Source: Sediminibacterium ginsengisoli (GTDB lineage Bacteria; Bacteroidota; Bacteroidia; Chitinophagales; Chitinophagaceae). From it: DNA of 64,000 bases. Positions 44,915 to 53,286 of this stretch are shown in pieces. Made by a program: the position numbers and the translations under genes. The stretch spans positions 1 to 64,000 of the forward strand of contig CAMDLR010000002.1 of the NCBI GenBank assembly GCA_945901845.1, written 5' to 3'. Under the pieces are notes generated by a model. It was not told the origin of the DNA and searched no databases. It saw only the letters and a list, made by a program, of their open reading frames with translations. The first letter of the stretch is position 1. Each line of letters starts with the position of its first letter.

Positions 44915-46582
44915 CTATAAATTCCCTTTCTTTAATTCACTTACTGCAAAATCGGTGGCTCTTGCAGTAAGGGCCATATACGTTAAGGAAGGATTTTGAC
45001 AGGCAGATGATGCCATACTAGAACCATCTGTAATAAATACATTTTTTGCATCGTGCATTTGATTCCATTTATTTAACACAGAGGTTTTAGGATCTTTACC
45101 CATACGCGCCGTTCCCATTTCGTGAATACAAAATCCGGGAGCTGGCATGCTATCGTAGGTAGAAACATTTTTTAAACCTGCTGCTTCTAACATTTCTGCT
45201 GCGCTATTTTTCATGTCCACGCGCATCTTCATTTCATTTTCTTTGAACTCACAGTCAATGTCAAGTAATGGTAAACCCCATTTGTCTTTTTTATCTTTAC
45301 TAAGTGTTACTTTGTTTTCGTAGTATGGTAAGTGCTCACCCCATGAACCAATACCCATGGACCAATTACCCGCTTCTGTAATGGTTTCTTTAAATGCCTG
45401 CCCAATCCCTTCCCCCTCTTGTCTTCCCCTACCGGCGCCACCTTGGTAACCAAATCCACGAACGTACCCTGCCGATGATCCGCCATCTAGGTTTCTAAAC
45501 CTAGGAATATAAATACCGTTGGGTCTTCGGCCATAGGTGTACTGATCTAAAAATCCCTCATACGTTCCAGAAGCACCCACGCCATAATGATGATCCATTA
45601 AATTGTGGCCTACTTGCAAACTACTATTGCCAAAACCTTCAGGAAATACTTCCGAAACAGAATTCAATAAAATATGTGAAGTGCCTAAAGTGGATGCATT
45701 TAAGAAAACAATTTTTGCATAATACTCTTCCGTTAAATTGGTGTTTGAGTCTACAATACGAACGCCTTTTGCACGGCCGGTTTCCTTATCGTATAAAATT
45801 TCGGTGGTGATGGCATCTGGGCGGAGCGTTAAATTCCCTGTTGCAAATGCTGCAGGAAGCGTTGCTGCATTGGAACTAAAATATCCACCAAATGGACAAC
45901 CTTGATGACACTTGTTTCTAAATTGACAAGGGCCACGCGTTCCAATTTTTGCCGTGTGATTGGCAGAGCGTCCAATAATCATGGGACGACCCATTTTAGT
46001 TTTCAATTCACCAGCAACTAGCTTTTCTACACAATTCATTTCCATAGCAGGCATGAACTCTCCATCAGGAAGCATGCTCAAGCCATCTCTATTTCCACTG
46101 ATGCCGGCAAATTTTTCTACATAACTATACCATGGTGCTAAATCGTTGTAACGAATAGGCCAATCAGTTCCATGACCATCTTTTGCATTGGATTCAAAAT
46201 CGAGTGGACTCCAACGGTAGCTTTGACGCCCCCACATCAGTGAACGACCGCCAACATGATTGCCTCTAATCCAATCAAAGGGTTTTACAGCATTGTAAGG
46301 ATGCTCATTATCGTTTACAAAAAACTTTTTCGAAACCTCGTCGTAAGCGTAACACTTACTTTGTATGGGTGAATTTTTTTTATCTTCTTGGGTAGTACCG
46401 TTGCGGTGTTCTAATTCCCACGGATTTTTTTCGGTTCCCTCGTAATCTTTAATATGCTCAACATTACGGCCACGTTCTAATAAAATTGTTTTGAGCCCTT
46501 TTTCTGTTAACTCTTTAGCAGCCCATCCTCCAGAAATACCAGAGCCAACTACAATTGCATCAAAAATGTTTTGCTTTGCCAT
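44915..46582 (-). CDS. GMC-family FAD oxidoreductase
   Basis: A 555-residue flavoprotein of the glucose-methanol-choline family. The dinucleotide-binding motif V-G-S-G-I-S-G-G is at residues 12-19 followed by L-L-E-R-G, and the C-terminal catalytic region has C-I-H-E-M-G-T-A-R-M-G and N-P-S-L-T-Y-M-A-L-T. A middle segment R-N-K-C-H-Q-G-C-P-F-G-G holds several cysteines typical of the gluconate/sugar dehydrogenase-like subgroup. It begins 42 bases after the AlkB-type gene and so may oxidise the alcohol made by that enzyme; a sugar substrate is equally possible. No signal peptide is visible. Confidence 0.85.
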   Translation of the reverse strand: MAKQNIFDAIVVGSGISGGWAAKELTEKGLKTILLERGRNVEHIKDYEGTEKNPWELEHRNGTTQEDKKNSPIQSKCYAYDEVSKKFFVNDNEHPYNAVKPFDWIRGNHVGGRSLMWGRQSYRWSPLDFESNAKDGHGTDWPIRYNDLAPWYSYVEKFAGISGNRDGLSMLPDGEFMPAMEMNCVEKLVAGELKTKMGRPMIIGRSANHTAKIGTRGPCQFRNKCHQGCPFGGYFSSNAATLPAAFATGNLTLRPDAITTEILYDKETGRAKGVRIVDSNTNLTEEYYAKIVFLNASTLGTSHILLNSVSEVFPEGFGNSSLQVGHNLMDHHYGVGASGTYEGFLDQYTYGRRPNGIYIPRFRNLDGGSSAGYVRGFGYQGGAGRGRQEGEGIGQAFKETITEAGNWSMGIGSWGEHLPYYENKVTLSKDKKDKWGLPLLDIDCEFKENEMKMRVDMKNSAAEMLEAAGLKNVSTYDSMPAPGFCIHEMGTARMGKDPKTSVLNKWNQMHDAKNVFITDGSSMASSACQNPSLTYMALTARATDFAVSELKKGNL

Positions 46583-46624
46583 AGATTACTTTTGTATCAA
46601 CAAAATACGAAAAATAGTAATCCA

Positions 46625-47677
46625 TTAAACACCCTGTGCCGGTGCATACTTTTTTAGTTGCTTGTCCATAACGCCAAACCAACAAAAAGGAACGAGCGCT
46701 AATAATATCATGCCCGGATAACCCGTAGGCATTTGAGGAGCCTGATCCATACTTCTAAGTATTTGGTACTTTCTGGATGCTAAATAATGGTGGTCACTAT
46801 GTCTACTCAATTCAAACAATAATAAACGCCCAAAAATATGATCGCTATTCCAACTATGTTCGGGCAGCACACGCTCATACTTTCCTGTACCATTTATTTT
46901 TCTGAGGAGTCCATAATGCTCTATATAATTAACGGCTTCAAGTAAAAGCCCGCCAATAGAGGCTGCTATTAAAAAGCCTGCCATTGCCTTCATGCCAAAA
47001 AAATAAAACACCGCCATTACAAATACAAGTTGAATGAACTGAAACAAAACCATTTCATTATTAAGTTTTGGAAATACTTTATTTTTTTTAGTAGCATCAG
47101 CTACTGCAATATGCCAAGCGCTCAAATAGGTCCCAGGTAATGTTTGCAGCCAAAAACGATACAAGCTTTGGTTTAATTTTGCTGTGCTAGGATCATCTGG
47201 TGTAGCTACATGCTTATGGTGCCCCTTATTGTGTTCAATAAAAAAATGCATGTATAAACTCGTAAGCAAAAGTGATTTTGCAAAAAGCTGCTCTACAAAA
47301 TTTACCCGATGCCCAAGTTCATGCGCCACATTAATACCAAAAATGCCACACAATAATCCCATAGCAATAACACGGCCTACTGTATCAGATAATGATACTT
47401 CTGTAACCAACATACTTTTTAAAAAAAGCCATAATGCAACAAATTGAAAAACAACAACGGCATACAAAATATAATCGTAAACAGGGTTAACCTTAAGTAT
47501 GTCCTCTTCTATTGCAGACAAATTATTGTTTGCTGGTTTTACCATTATTTCAAGTACAGGAATGCATATAAATGCATACACAAGCGGTAACCAGGTAAAC
47601 ACCCCGGTTTTGATAAATGCCAAAATCGCGAGTCCATAGAGCGTAAATGGAAGTATGTATTTAAAAGCACGCGTCAT
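46625..47677 (-). CDS. alkB: AlkB-type membrane alkane/fatty-acid hydroxylase
   Basis: A 350-residue integral-membrane di-iron monooxygenase. All histidine boxes of the AlkB family are in place: H-E-L-G-H-R at 119-124, H-N-K-G-H-H near 149-154, N-Y-I-E-H-Y-G near 245 and R-H-S-D-H-H-Y near 292, with about six membrane helices. These enzymes hydroxylate the end of alkanes or related chains using electrons from rubredoxin. No rubredoxin or rubredoxin reductase gene is nearby. It heads a two-gene unit with the GMC oxidoreductase and is divergent from trmB. Confidence 0.87.
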   Translation of the reverse strand: MTRAFKYILPFTLYGLAILAFIKTGVFTWLPLVYAFICIPVLEIMVKPANNNLSAIEEDILKVNPVYDYILYAVVVFQFVALWLFLKSMLVTEVSLSDTVGRVIAMGLLCGIFGINVAHELGHRVNFVEQLFAKSLLLTSLYMHFFIEHNKGHHKHVATPDDPSTAKLNQSLYRFWLQTLPGTYLSAWHIAVADATKKNKVFPKLNNEMVLFQFIQLVFVMAVFYFFGMKAMAGFLIAASIGGLLLEAVNYIEHYGLLRKINGTGKYERVLPEHSWNSDHIFGRLLLFELSRHSDHHYLASRKYQILRSMDQAPQMPTGYPGMILLALVPFCWFGVMDKQLKKYAPAQGV

Positions 47678-47733
47678 AAGGGATTAATTAAAGCAGTAAT
47701 TTATAAATATTTTAGCGAATTTACACATTGGCT

Positions 47734-47741
47734 TACTTTTG
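47734..47741 (+). promoter_or_regulatory. -7 element placed for a leaderless trmB transcript
   Basis: TACTTTTG, a perfect TAnnTTTG element, ends four bases before the trmB ATG at 47746, so the transcript probably starts at or next to the start codon. Confidence 0.45.
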
Positions 47742-47745
47742 CACC

Positions 47746-48450
47746 ATGGGACAAAAAAAGCTAATTAGGTTTGAAGCCATTAAAGGATTTGAAAATGTAT
47801 TTGAATACCCAGTAAACGCTAAAGGCACATGGAACGGGGTTTTTAAAAACAACAATCCCATTACGCTAGAATTAGCTTGTGGCAAAGGAGAATATGCAGT
47901 TGGCCTAGGTAATATGCACCCTAACCGCAATTTTATAGGCATCGATATTAAAGGAAACAGGATATGGAGAGGTGCCACAAATGCACTAGAACAGGGCCTT
48001 AAAAACGTGGCGTTTATTAGGTCGCATATTGATAAAGTACCGGATTACTTTGACGCTCAAGAGATTGAGGAAATCTGGATCACCTTTCCTGACCCACAAT
48101 TAAAGGGGGCGCGGGCAAAAAAACGCCTTACCCACCCTAAATTTTTGCGTTTATACCAGCAAATACTAAAACCAGGTGGTATTATTCATTTAAAGACAGA
48201 TAGCCCAGATTTATACCAATTTACCAAGCTTATTATCAACTTATTTGAACTTCCTTTGTTAGAAGATATGGACAATGTATACGCAGGCACAAATACTAAA
48301 CCTGAATTGCACATTAAAACGCATTACGAGGGTTTAGACATTGCAGGCAGTAACCGTATTCATTACCTGGCTTTTTCCATTAACAAAGAATTGCCGCTAG
48401 CATTAGATGCGCAATTAAAAAGTTTATTAAGTGAACATGAACCTGATTAA
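47746..48450 (+). CDS. trmB: tRNA (guanine-N7-)-methyltransferase
   Basis: A 234-residue SAM-dependent enzyme that makes m7G46 in tRNA. The SAM motif L-E-L-A-C-G-K-G-E-Y is near residue 42, followed by F-I-G-I-D-I-K-G-N-R and the TrmB signature I-W-I-T-F-P-D-P-Q with K-K-R-L-T-H-P near 118. Length is normal. The ATG at 47746 is taken as the start since a perfect promoter element lies just before it and the family begins G-Q-K-K-L. Its end overlaps the DUF5522 gene. Confidence 0.93.
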   Translation: MGQKKLIRFEAIKGFENVFEYPVNAKGTWNGVFKNNNPITLELACGKGEYAVGLGNMHPNRNFIGIDIKGNRIWRGATNALEQGLKNVAFIRSHIDKVPDYFDAQEIEEIWITFPDPQLKGARAKKRLTHPKFLRLYQQILKPGGIIHLKTDSPDLYQFTKLIINLFELPLLEDMDNVYAGTNTKPELHIKTHYEGLDIAGSNRIHYLAFSINKELPLALDAQLKSLLSEHEPD

Positions 48451-48634
48451 AGACATAGACTATTATACGGATCCTTCTGGTAATTTTGTATTTACAGAAG
48501 CGTATCATGTAGCTAAAGGTTACTGTTGCGGTCATGGTTGCAGGCACTGTCCCTATACCTACGAAGCTGTTCCAGAGCCCCGCAAACAAATGCTGCTTAA
48601 CAAAGAAATTCATGAATTCCGCGAGCCGCAATAA
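48437..48634 (+). CDS. Small cysteine-rich DUF5522 protein
   Basis: A 65-residue protein with the DUF5522 pattern: F-V-F-T-E-A-Y-H followed by G-Y-C-C-G-H-G-C-R-H-C-P-Y. The four cysteines and nearby histidines look like a metal site (zinc or iron-sulfur). Function unknown. It overlaps trmB by 14 bases and the next gene by 23, so it is the middle of a compact operon. A GTG two codons upstream is an alternative start. Confidence 0.8.
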   Translation: MNLIKDIDYYTDPSGNFVFTEAYHVAKGYCCGHGCRHCPYTYEAVPEPRKQMLLNKEIHEFREPQ

Positions 48635-49022
48635 AAAAATACCAACGAGCGCTGCCGCTTTAAAAAACGCAAACGCCATTAAAACTGCAGACGCCCCTAG
48701 TTTTTTTGAACTGGTGTATCAGGTGGTAAGGCTTATTCCCAAAGGACGTGTATCAACATATGGTGCCATTGCCGCTTATTTAGGAAGCAAGCAAAGTTCC
48801 AGAGCTGTGGGCTATGCATTAAATGGAGCACATTTTATACAACCAAAAGTGCCTGCACAAAGAGTTGTCAATAGAAATGGCATGTTAAGTGGTAAAGCAC
48901 ATTTTGAAACACCTACCCGCATGCAGGAATTACTTGAAAAAGAAGGTGTACTAGTAAAAGAGGAGACCATCCAAAATTTTAGCAAACACTTTTGGGATCC
49001 AACGCGAGAACTTGGTTTTTAA
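48612..49022 (+). CDS. Alkyltransferase-like protein (MGMT family without the active cysteine)
   Basis: A 136-residue protein with the DNA-binding domain of O6-alkylguanine-DNA alkyltransferases: I-P-K-G-R-V-S-T-Y-G-A-I-A, R-A-V-G-Y-A-L, and then P-A-Q-R-V-V where active enzymes have P-C-H-R-V. The acceptor cysteine is an alanine and the histidine a glutamine, so it cannot take the alkyl group. Such ATL proteins bind O6-alkylguanine and pass it to nucleotide excision repair. The start at 48612 is where the family similarity can begin; the frame is open further upstream inside the DUF5522 gene. Confidence 0.85.
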   Translation: MNSASRNKKIPTSAAALKNANAIKTADAPSFFELVYQVVRLIPKGRVSTYGAIAAYLGSKQSSRAVGYALNGAHFIQPKVPAQRVVNRNGMLSGKAHFETPTRMQELLEKEGVLVKEETIQNFSKHFWDPTRELGF

Positions 49023-49033
49023 ACCTCGCTACA

Positions 49034-49618
49034 TTACGCGTAATAAGGCGCAATAAACCAATATACCACCGGGCCTGTTACTGCTACGTAAAACCACAAT
49101 GGCCAAGTAATTTTAGCTAGTTTTTTATGTGTAGCAAACTCAGCAGTAAGTGCACGATACGCTGTAAATAAAATGAACGGCAATATAACTGCTGCCAAAA
49201 ATATATGGGTACTTAAAATAAGTAGATAAAGCGTTCTAAAAGAACCTACTGCAGCAGTTTCAGCTTCGCTTAATAATCCATCATGATTGGTGTCACCAAA
49301 CTTTGCTTCACCTGCTAATAAATGATGGGCAATATAAGACACTAAAAAAAGCACTGATAAAACAAGTGCAGCCATCATCATTTTTTTATGTAACTGGTAA
49401 TTACCATTTCTAACAGCCACCAGTGCAGCAACTAGTAATACTGCAATGATTGAATTAATCACCGCATTGGCTTTTGCAAAAATGTGTACATCAAAACCTA
49501 GGTCAACATCCAATTTAAATTTACTAAGTAATACGACAACCGTAAATACCACTACCGAAAAAATTCCAATAAGCCATTTAGCAAGTTTGTCGTTTTTTGA
49601 AATAGATGCTTGTAACAT
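49034..49618 (-). CDS. DUF420 membrane protein of the oxidase cluster
   Basis: A 194-residue membrane protein with about five helices and the DUF420 histidine pattern: H-K-K-M-M-M-A-A-L near residue 75, S-Y-I-A-H-H-L, and S-T-H-I-F-L-A. DUF420 proteins are often encoded with Sco and caa3-type oxidases and are thought to help copper insertion into the oxidase, by analogy with CtaM-like proteins. Start at the ATG at 49618, 22 bases after the Sco gene; the frame is open to 49681 inside that gene. It is the last gene of the cluster. Confidence 0.85.
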   Translation of the reverse strand: MLQASISKNDKLAKWLIGIFSVVVFTVVVLLSKFKLDVDLGFDVHIFAKANAVINSIIAVLLVAALVAVRNGNYQLHKKMMMAALVLSVLFLVSYIAHHLLAGEAKFGDTNHDGLLSEAETAAVGSFRTLYLLILSTHIFLAAVILPFILFTAYRALTAEFATHKKLAKITWPLWFYVAVTGPVVYWFIAPYYA

Positions 49619-49640
49619 AGTATCGTTTTTAAATAATATT

Positions 49641-50453
49641 TTATCCGTTAATTTTTCTGCGCTGACGCATGTACACCACAAAAAATAAAATGGCAGATAT
49701 GATAATCAACCAAAGCCAAGATAGGTCAAGTATTTTTCTGAAAATAGCGCCTTTATTTTTCTTATCTTTTTCAAGCATCAGTAATCCAATATCTCTAGCT
49801 AGTTTTGCCACCGAACTTGAGTCGAGTCCATTGTAATACCCTCTCACATAGCGGTCTTTATCGAGAAGTACAAATCTTGAAGTATGCACAAAGTCAGGAC
49901 TGATGGGCTCTTCGCTAAATTTATCAACCCGTAATTCTTCAAATGCAAATTTGTAAATACTGTCTCTGTTGCCAGTTAAAAACCACCAGTTATCGTGGTT
50001 GGCACCAAAAATATCGGCATAATCTTTAAGTACCGGCACAGAGTCACGCTCTGGATCTACTGTGAATGAAACGAATTGAACAACAGCAGTGTCAATTTTT
50101 TTGCGCACATTGCCTCCCAGCTTAAAAGAGTACTGGAGTTTTTGCATATTATGGGTAAGCTTAGGACAAATACTTCTACAGCTGGTAAAAATATAATCTA
50201 CCACCATAATTTTAGAACTTTTGTCATAAATACTTACGGTATCGCCTAATTGATTTACAAGACGGATATTTGCTGTTTTATGCCATACACTGTCCGTTAT
50301 TTCCTTCCCGTTTTCTACCCTTGTTAATACCGTATCTAGTAAATATTTACGTGGCATATTTACCGCATTTTCACTAGCTGTTTTTAGCCATAAATAGCAT
50401 CCTAAAGGAAGGCCTAAAGCGATTAATAATCCTAGAATTGAATTTTTACTCAT
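49641..50453 (-). CDS. SCO1/SenC-family copper chaperone
   Basis: A 270-residue membrane-anchored thioredoxin-fold protein that delivers copper to the CuA site of the oxidase. The N-terminal helix (residues 5-22) is the anchor, the copper-binding pair is Cys92 and Cys96 in F-T-S-C-R-S-I-C-P, and the third ligand is the His in D-F-V-H-T-S-R-F near 187. Unusually there is a second membrane helix at the C-terminal end (about 240-260). A terminator lies between it and the oxidase genes upstream, so it may have partly separate expression. Confidence 0.9.
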   Translation of the reverse strand: MSKNSILGLLIALGLPLGCYLWLKTASENAVNMPRKYLLDTVLTRVENGKEITDSVWHKTANIRLVNQLGDTVSIYDKSSKIMVVDYIFTSCRSICPKLTHNMQKLQYSFKLGGNVRKKIDTAVVQFVSFTVDPERDSVPVLKDYADIFGANHDNWWFLTGNRDSIYKFAFEELRVDKFSEEPISPDFVHTSRFVLLDKDRYVRGYYNGLDSSSVAKLARDIGLLMLEKDKKNKGAIFRKILDLSWLWLIIISAILFFVVYMRQRRKING

Positions 50454-50470
50454 GGTATCAGGGTTCGTAT

Positions 50471-50502
50471 AAAAAAACCACCAAACAAAGGTCGGTGGTT
50501 TT
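50471..50502 (-). terminator. Intrinsic terminator after the oxidase subunit IV gene
   Basis: Read on the minus strand, a 9-bp perfect stem (50502-50494 with 50482-50474) runs into a T-tract made by the A run at 50471-50477. It lies 22 bases beyond the subunit IV stop and 17 before the Sco start. Confidence 0.75.
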
Positions 50503-50524
50503 ACTTATTTGATAACAATTTCAT

Positions 50525-51001
50525 TTAGTGATTGTTCTCTACCGCAGCAGTATCTTTAGTATGGGCTGTTGTATCTGCTGTTCCGTGCGCTGCCCCAGCG
50601 GCATGACTACCACCATGACCTTCGGCCTTTTTTTCTACCTTAATCGTAGAACGTTCTTTAAAATATGGATCGTAGGTGTTACGCAGGTTTTTGAATGAAT
50701 TACCGTCAATTAAAAAAGCACCAATGAACCATACAAAAAGACTTAGAGGCACTACAACCGTCATGATTAGGTTTTTTAATTCGTGCTTCAAGTGCATAAA
50801 ATAAGCAACGATATAAAAGGCTTTCGCCAACATTAAAATAATGATCGTGCCTTTAATAGCAAGCCTTAAAGCCTCTGAAGTAATACCAATCATCCAGAAA
50901 CCAAGTATTAATTCTACAATGGTTAATACTGATAAAATGATGGTGACTTTTTTTATTTCTCCAGTTCCGTGGTTTTCTTCGTGGTGCGCAGTATGTGACA
51001 T
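50525..51001 (-). CDS. Cytochrome c oxidase subunit IV
   Basis: A 158-residue small membrane subunit with three helices (about residues 22-40, 48-68, 80-100). The M-H-L-K-H-E segment between helices 2 and 3 is typical of the bacterial subunit IV family. The C-terminus is a long hydrophilic tail rich in Ala, His and Thr. It helps stabilise the oxidase rather than catalysing. It follows the larger subunit III gene by 33 bases. Confidence 0.85.
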   Translation of the reverse strand: MSHTAHHEENHGTGEIKKVTIILSVLTIVELILGFWMIGITSEALRLAIKGTIIILMLAKAFYIVAYFMHLKHELKNLIMTVVVPLSLFVWFIGAFLIDGNSFKNLRNTYDPYFKERSTIKVEKKAEGHGGSHAAGAAHGTADTTAHTKDTAAVENNH

Positions 51002-51034
51002 CAGATTCTAAATTAATGTTGTTGAAAAATTAAA

Positions 51035-51712
51035 TTATACTAGGTAGAAGCAAGTGAATACAAATACCCAAACTAAATCTACAAAGTGCCAGTACAATCC
51101 AGCTTTTTCGATCATAAGGTAATGACCACGTTGTTCAAATTTATCCAAGAGCGTCATAATCAACATAATGATATTGATAACCACCCCTGTAAATACGTGG
51201 AACCCATGGAAACCCGTTATTGTAAAAAAGTAATTGGTAAAGTTGGTAGAAGAAGCAGTTCCGTCGGCATTAATAAATGGATTGCGGCCCCACCATGCAC
51301 CTTCGTGATGTAGGTGATTCCACTCCCAAGCTTGACAGCTTAAGAACGCAATACCACCTATGATGGTCCAAATCATGTATTTAACGACAGACTTTTTATC
51401 CATTTCCTGACCTGCTTTTACAGCAAGTACCATGGTAACAGAACTCACGATCAAGATAAATGTCATCACACTCACAAACACAAGTGGCGCATTTACACCT
51501 TCTGGTGCAAATGGAAAACTTTTAAACACTACGTTAGGGTCAGGCCATCCATTGGTAGAAAAACGAATGGTTCCGTAAGAGATTAGGAATGCGCCAAATG
51601 TAAAGGCATCGCTCATTAGGAAGTACCACATCATTAACTTGCCATACTCGACATTAAATGGGCTTTTTCCACCACTCCAAGACTTTGTTGTATCTACTGT
51701 TGCTGTTGACAT
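51035..51712 (-). CDS. ctaE: Cytochrome c oxidase subunit III (larger copy)
   Basis: A 225-residue subunit III with about six to seven helices. Typical blocks are F-L-M-S-D-A-F-T-F-G-A-F near residue 33, A-W-E-W-N-H-L-H-H-E-G, T-G-F-H-G-F-H-V-F-T-G and Y-W-H-F-V-D-L-V-W-V-F near the end. It is part of the A-type oxygen reductase. A second, shorter subunit III gene lies 77 bases upstream; the pair together is usual in this type of cluster. Confidence 0.9.
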   Translation of the reverse strand: MSTATVDTTKSWSGGKSPFNVEYGKLMMWYFLMSDAFTFGAFLISYGTIRFSTNGWPDPNVVFKSFPFAPEGVNAPLVFVSVMTFILIVSSVTMVLAVKAGQEMDKKSVVKYMIWTIIGGIAFLSCQAWEWNHLHHEGAWWGRNPFINADGTASSTNFTNYFFTITGFHGFHVFTGVVINIIMLIMTLLDKFEQRGHYLMIEKAGLYWHFVDLVWVFVFTCFYLV

Positions 51713-51789
51713 GTCTTATTAAAAATTTCGTTGCAAAAATATTGGCTATCAGTCAAAAAAGACGTTTTCTGTGTAACTTTTTATTTGAA

Positions 51790-52371
51790 TTAAGCAATCA
51801 AGTGAAAAAATATAAATAGGTATATCCAAAGAATATCAACAAAATGCCAATACGTCGCTACTGTTTGGACAGGTACTAGGCTTATTTGGTCTTTTTTTAT
51901 CCAAAAAGATCTAAAAAATAGAACAATTAAGGCAATCACGCCGCCAAGCACGTGGAGCATGTGCATCCCAGTAATGATAAACAAAAAAGAAGAAGACGAG
52001 TTGCTTTGGGTGCCAATAAGCGCAATACCCCTCATTTCCAGGTCTTGAAAACCCGTCCACTGCATTTTTACAAATACAACCCCTAAAATAGCGGTAACGG
52101 TAATCAATAACTTGTAAAGTGCAATTTTGCCTGACTTTAAAGATAAATTAGCCAAATATATGGTTACGCTACTTGCAAGTATAACAGCTGTAGAGTACCA
52201 GAATACAACCGGCAATTCAAAAGCTAGCCAATTTCCTTGGTTTTTTTTAACAATGTAAGCACTGGTCATACCGGCAAACATCATAACGATGCTTCCAATA
52301 GCAATCCACATGATAAAACGGTGTGGATGTATCCTTTGAGGCTCATTGGTTGTAAGTGTAGACATGCTCAA
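51790..52371 (-). CDS. Cytochrome c oxidase subunit III-like protein (shorter copy)
   Basis: A 193-residue heme-copper oxidase subunit III-family protein with five helices. It has M-F-A-G-M-T-S-A-Y-I-V-K near residue 30, T-G-M-H-M-L-H-V-L-G-G and Y-W-H-F-V-D-I-L-W-I-Y at the end, so it is a paralogue of the 51035-51712 gene without its central insertion. Twin subunit III genes occur in many Bacteroidota caa3-type clusters. It follows the heme O synthase gene by 20 bases. Confidence 0.88.
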   Translation of the reverse strand: MSMSTLTTNEPQRIHPHRFIMWIAIGSIVMMFAGMTSAYIVKKNQGNWLAFELPVVFWYSTAVILASSVTIYLANLSLKSGKIALYKLLITVTAILGVVFVKMQWTGFQDLEMRGIALIGTQSNSSSSFLFIITGMHMLHVLGGVIALIVLFFRSFWIKKDQISLVPVQTVATYWHFVDILWIYLFIFFHLIA

Positions 52372-52391
52372 TTTATTTAAATACTTAAAAT

Positions 52392-53285
52392 CTATTTTAT
52401 TTTATCTGCGAGTAATGCAAGTAGTACAATTGGTAAATAAATATAACTACTAAACATAACGCGTCTTGCTGACTTAACATCCATTTGCTGGTATAACCTG
52501 ATACTTTGTACCACCATAAATACATTACACATAATTACTATTACTGCACTTGTCATTCCTGTATATCCAAAATAATACGGCAAAATTCCTACTGGGATCA
52601 TTAGTACCGAATACATGATACCTTGTATCGCAGTAAATTTAGTAGGCCCTTTATCGGCGGGCAACAACTTAAATCCTGCCTTACTATAATCTTCATGTGC
52701 CACCCAAGCAATTGCCCAGAAATGTGGAAATTGCCATAAAAATTGAATACCAAAATAAATCCATCCGCCCAAGCTAAAATCATCATTACCTGCCACCCAA
52801 CCAATCAAACAAGGAAGCGCACCTGGTAAAGCGCCCACCAATACGGCAATAGAATTTATTTTTTTAAGCGGTGTATATATAAAAGCATACAAGAACAAAC
52901 TTAATGCCGACAAAAGCGCCGATGATAAATTAAAAAAATACCACATCATACCCACTCCTACAACACCTGCTATAACTGCAAATGTGTATGCTTCTTGTTG
53001 CGACATCCTTCCAGCTGCAACAGGTCTCGAACCCGTGCGCTTCATCATGGCATCTGTATCTTTCTCTACTGCTTGATTGATGGCATTAGCACTACCTGTA
53101 ACTAGCATTCCTGCCAAAAACAAAATAGCAATCATCCACCAATCAAACGCTTTTACATTAGGCGCAAGTAAGTAACAAACGACACAAGAAAACACAACCG
53201 TAAAACTCAGCGTAAATTTAATTAGCTGGTAGTAGTCTTTGGCTTTAGTGGCAAAAGAAACGCTACGATTGTTTTCGTTATCCAT
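52392..53285 (-). CDS. ctaB: Protoheme IX farnesyltransferase (heme O synthase)
   Basis: A 297-residue polyprenyltransferase of the UbiA family that adds the farnesyl tail to heme B. About nine helices are visible. The prenyl-diphosphate site shows N-A-I-N-Q-A-V-E-K-D-T-D-A-M-M-K-R-T near residue 70 (Asp-rich motif), and a second aspartate region V-A-H-E-D-Y-S-K-A-G near 190. The ATG at 53285 is preferred as start; a TTG at 53312 lies inside the subunit I gene. It follows subunit I by one base. Confidence 0.93.
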   Translation of the reverse strand: MDNENNRSVSFATKAKDYYQLIKFTLSFTVVFSCVVCYLLAPNVKAFDWWMIAILFLAGMLVTGSANAINQAVEKDTDAMMKRTGSRPVAAGRMSQQEAYTFAVIAGVVGVGMMWYFFNLSSALLSALSLFLYAFIYTPLKKINSIAVLVGALPGALPCLIGWVAGNDDFSLGGWIYFGIQFLWQFPHFWAIAWVAHEDYSKAGFKLLPADKGPTKFTAIQGIMYSVLMIPVGILPYYFGYTGMTSAVIVIMCNVFMVVQSIRLYQQMDVKSARRVMFSSYIYLPIVLLALLADKIK

Positions 53286-53286
53286 T

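Noticed and set aside
49033-49044. Palindrome ATTACGCGTAAT between two convergent genes as an operator
   Set aside because: It lies at the 3' ends of both genes, not near a promoter, and is too short and AT-rich to be a terminator.
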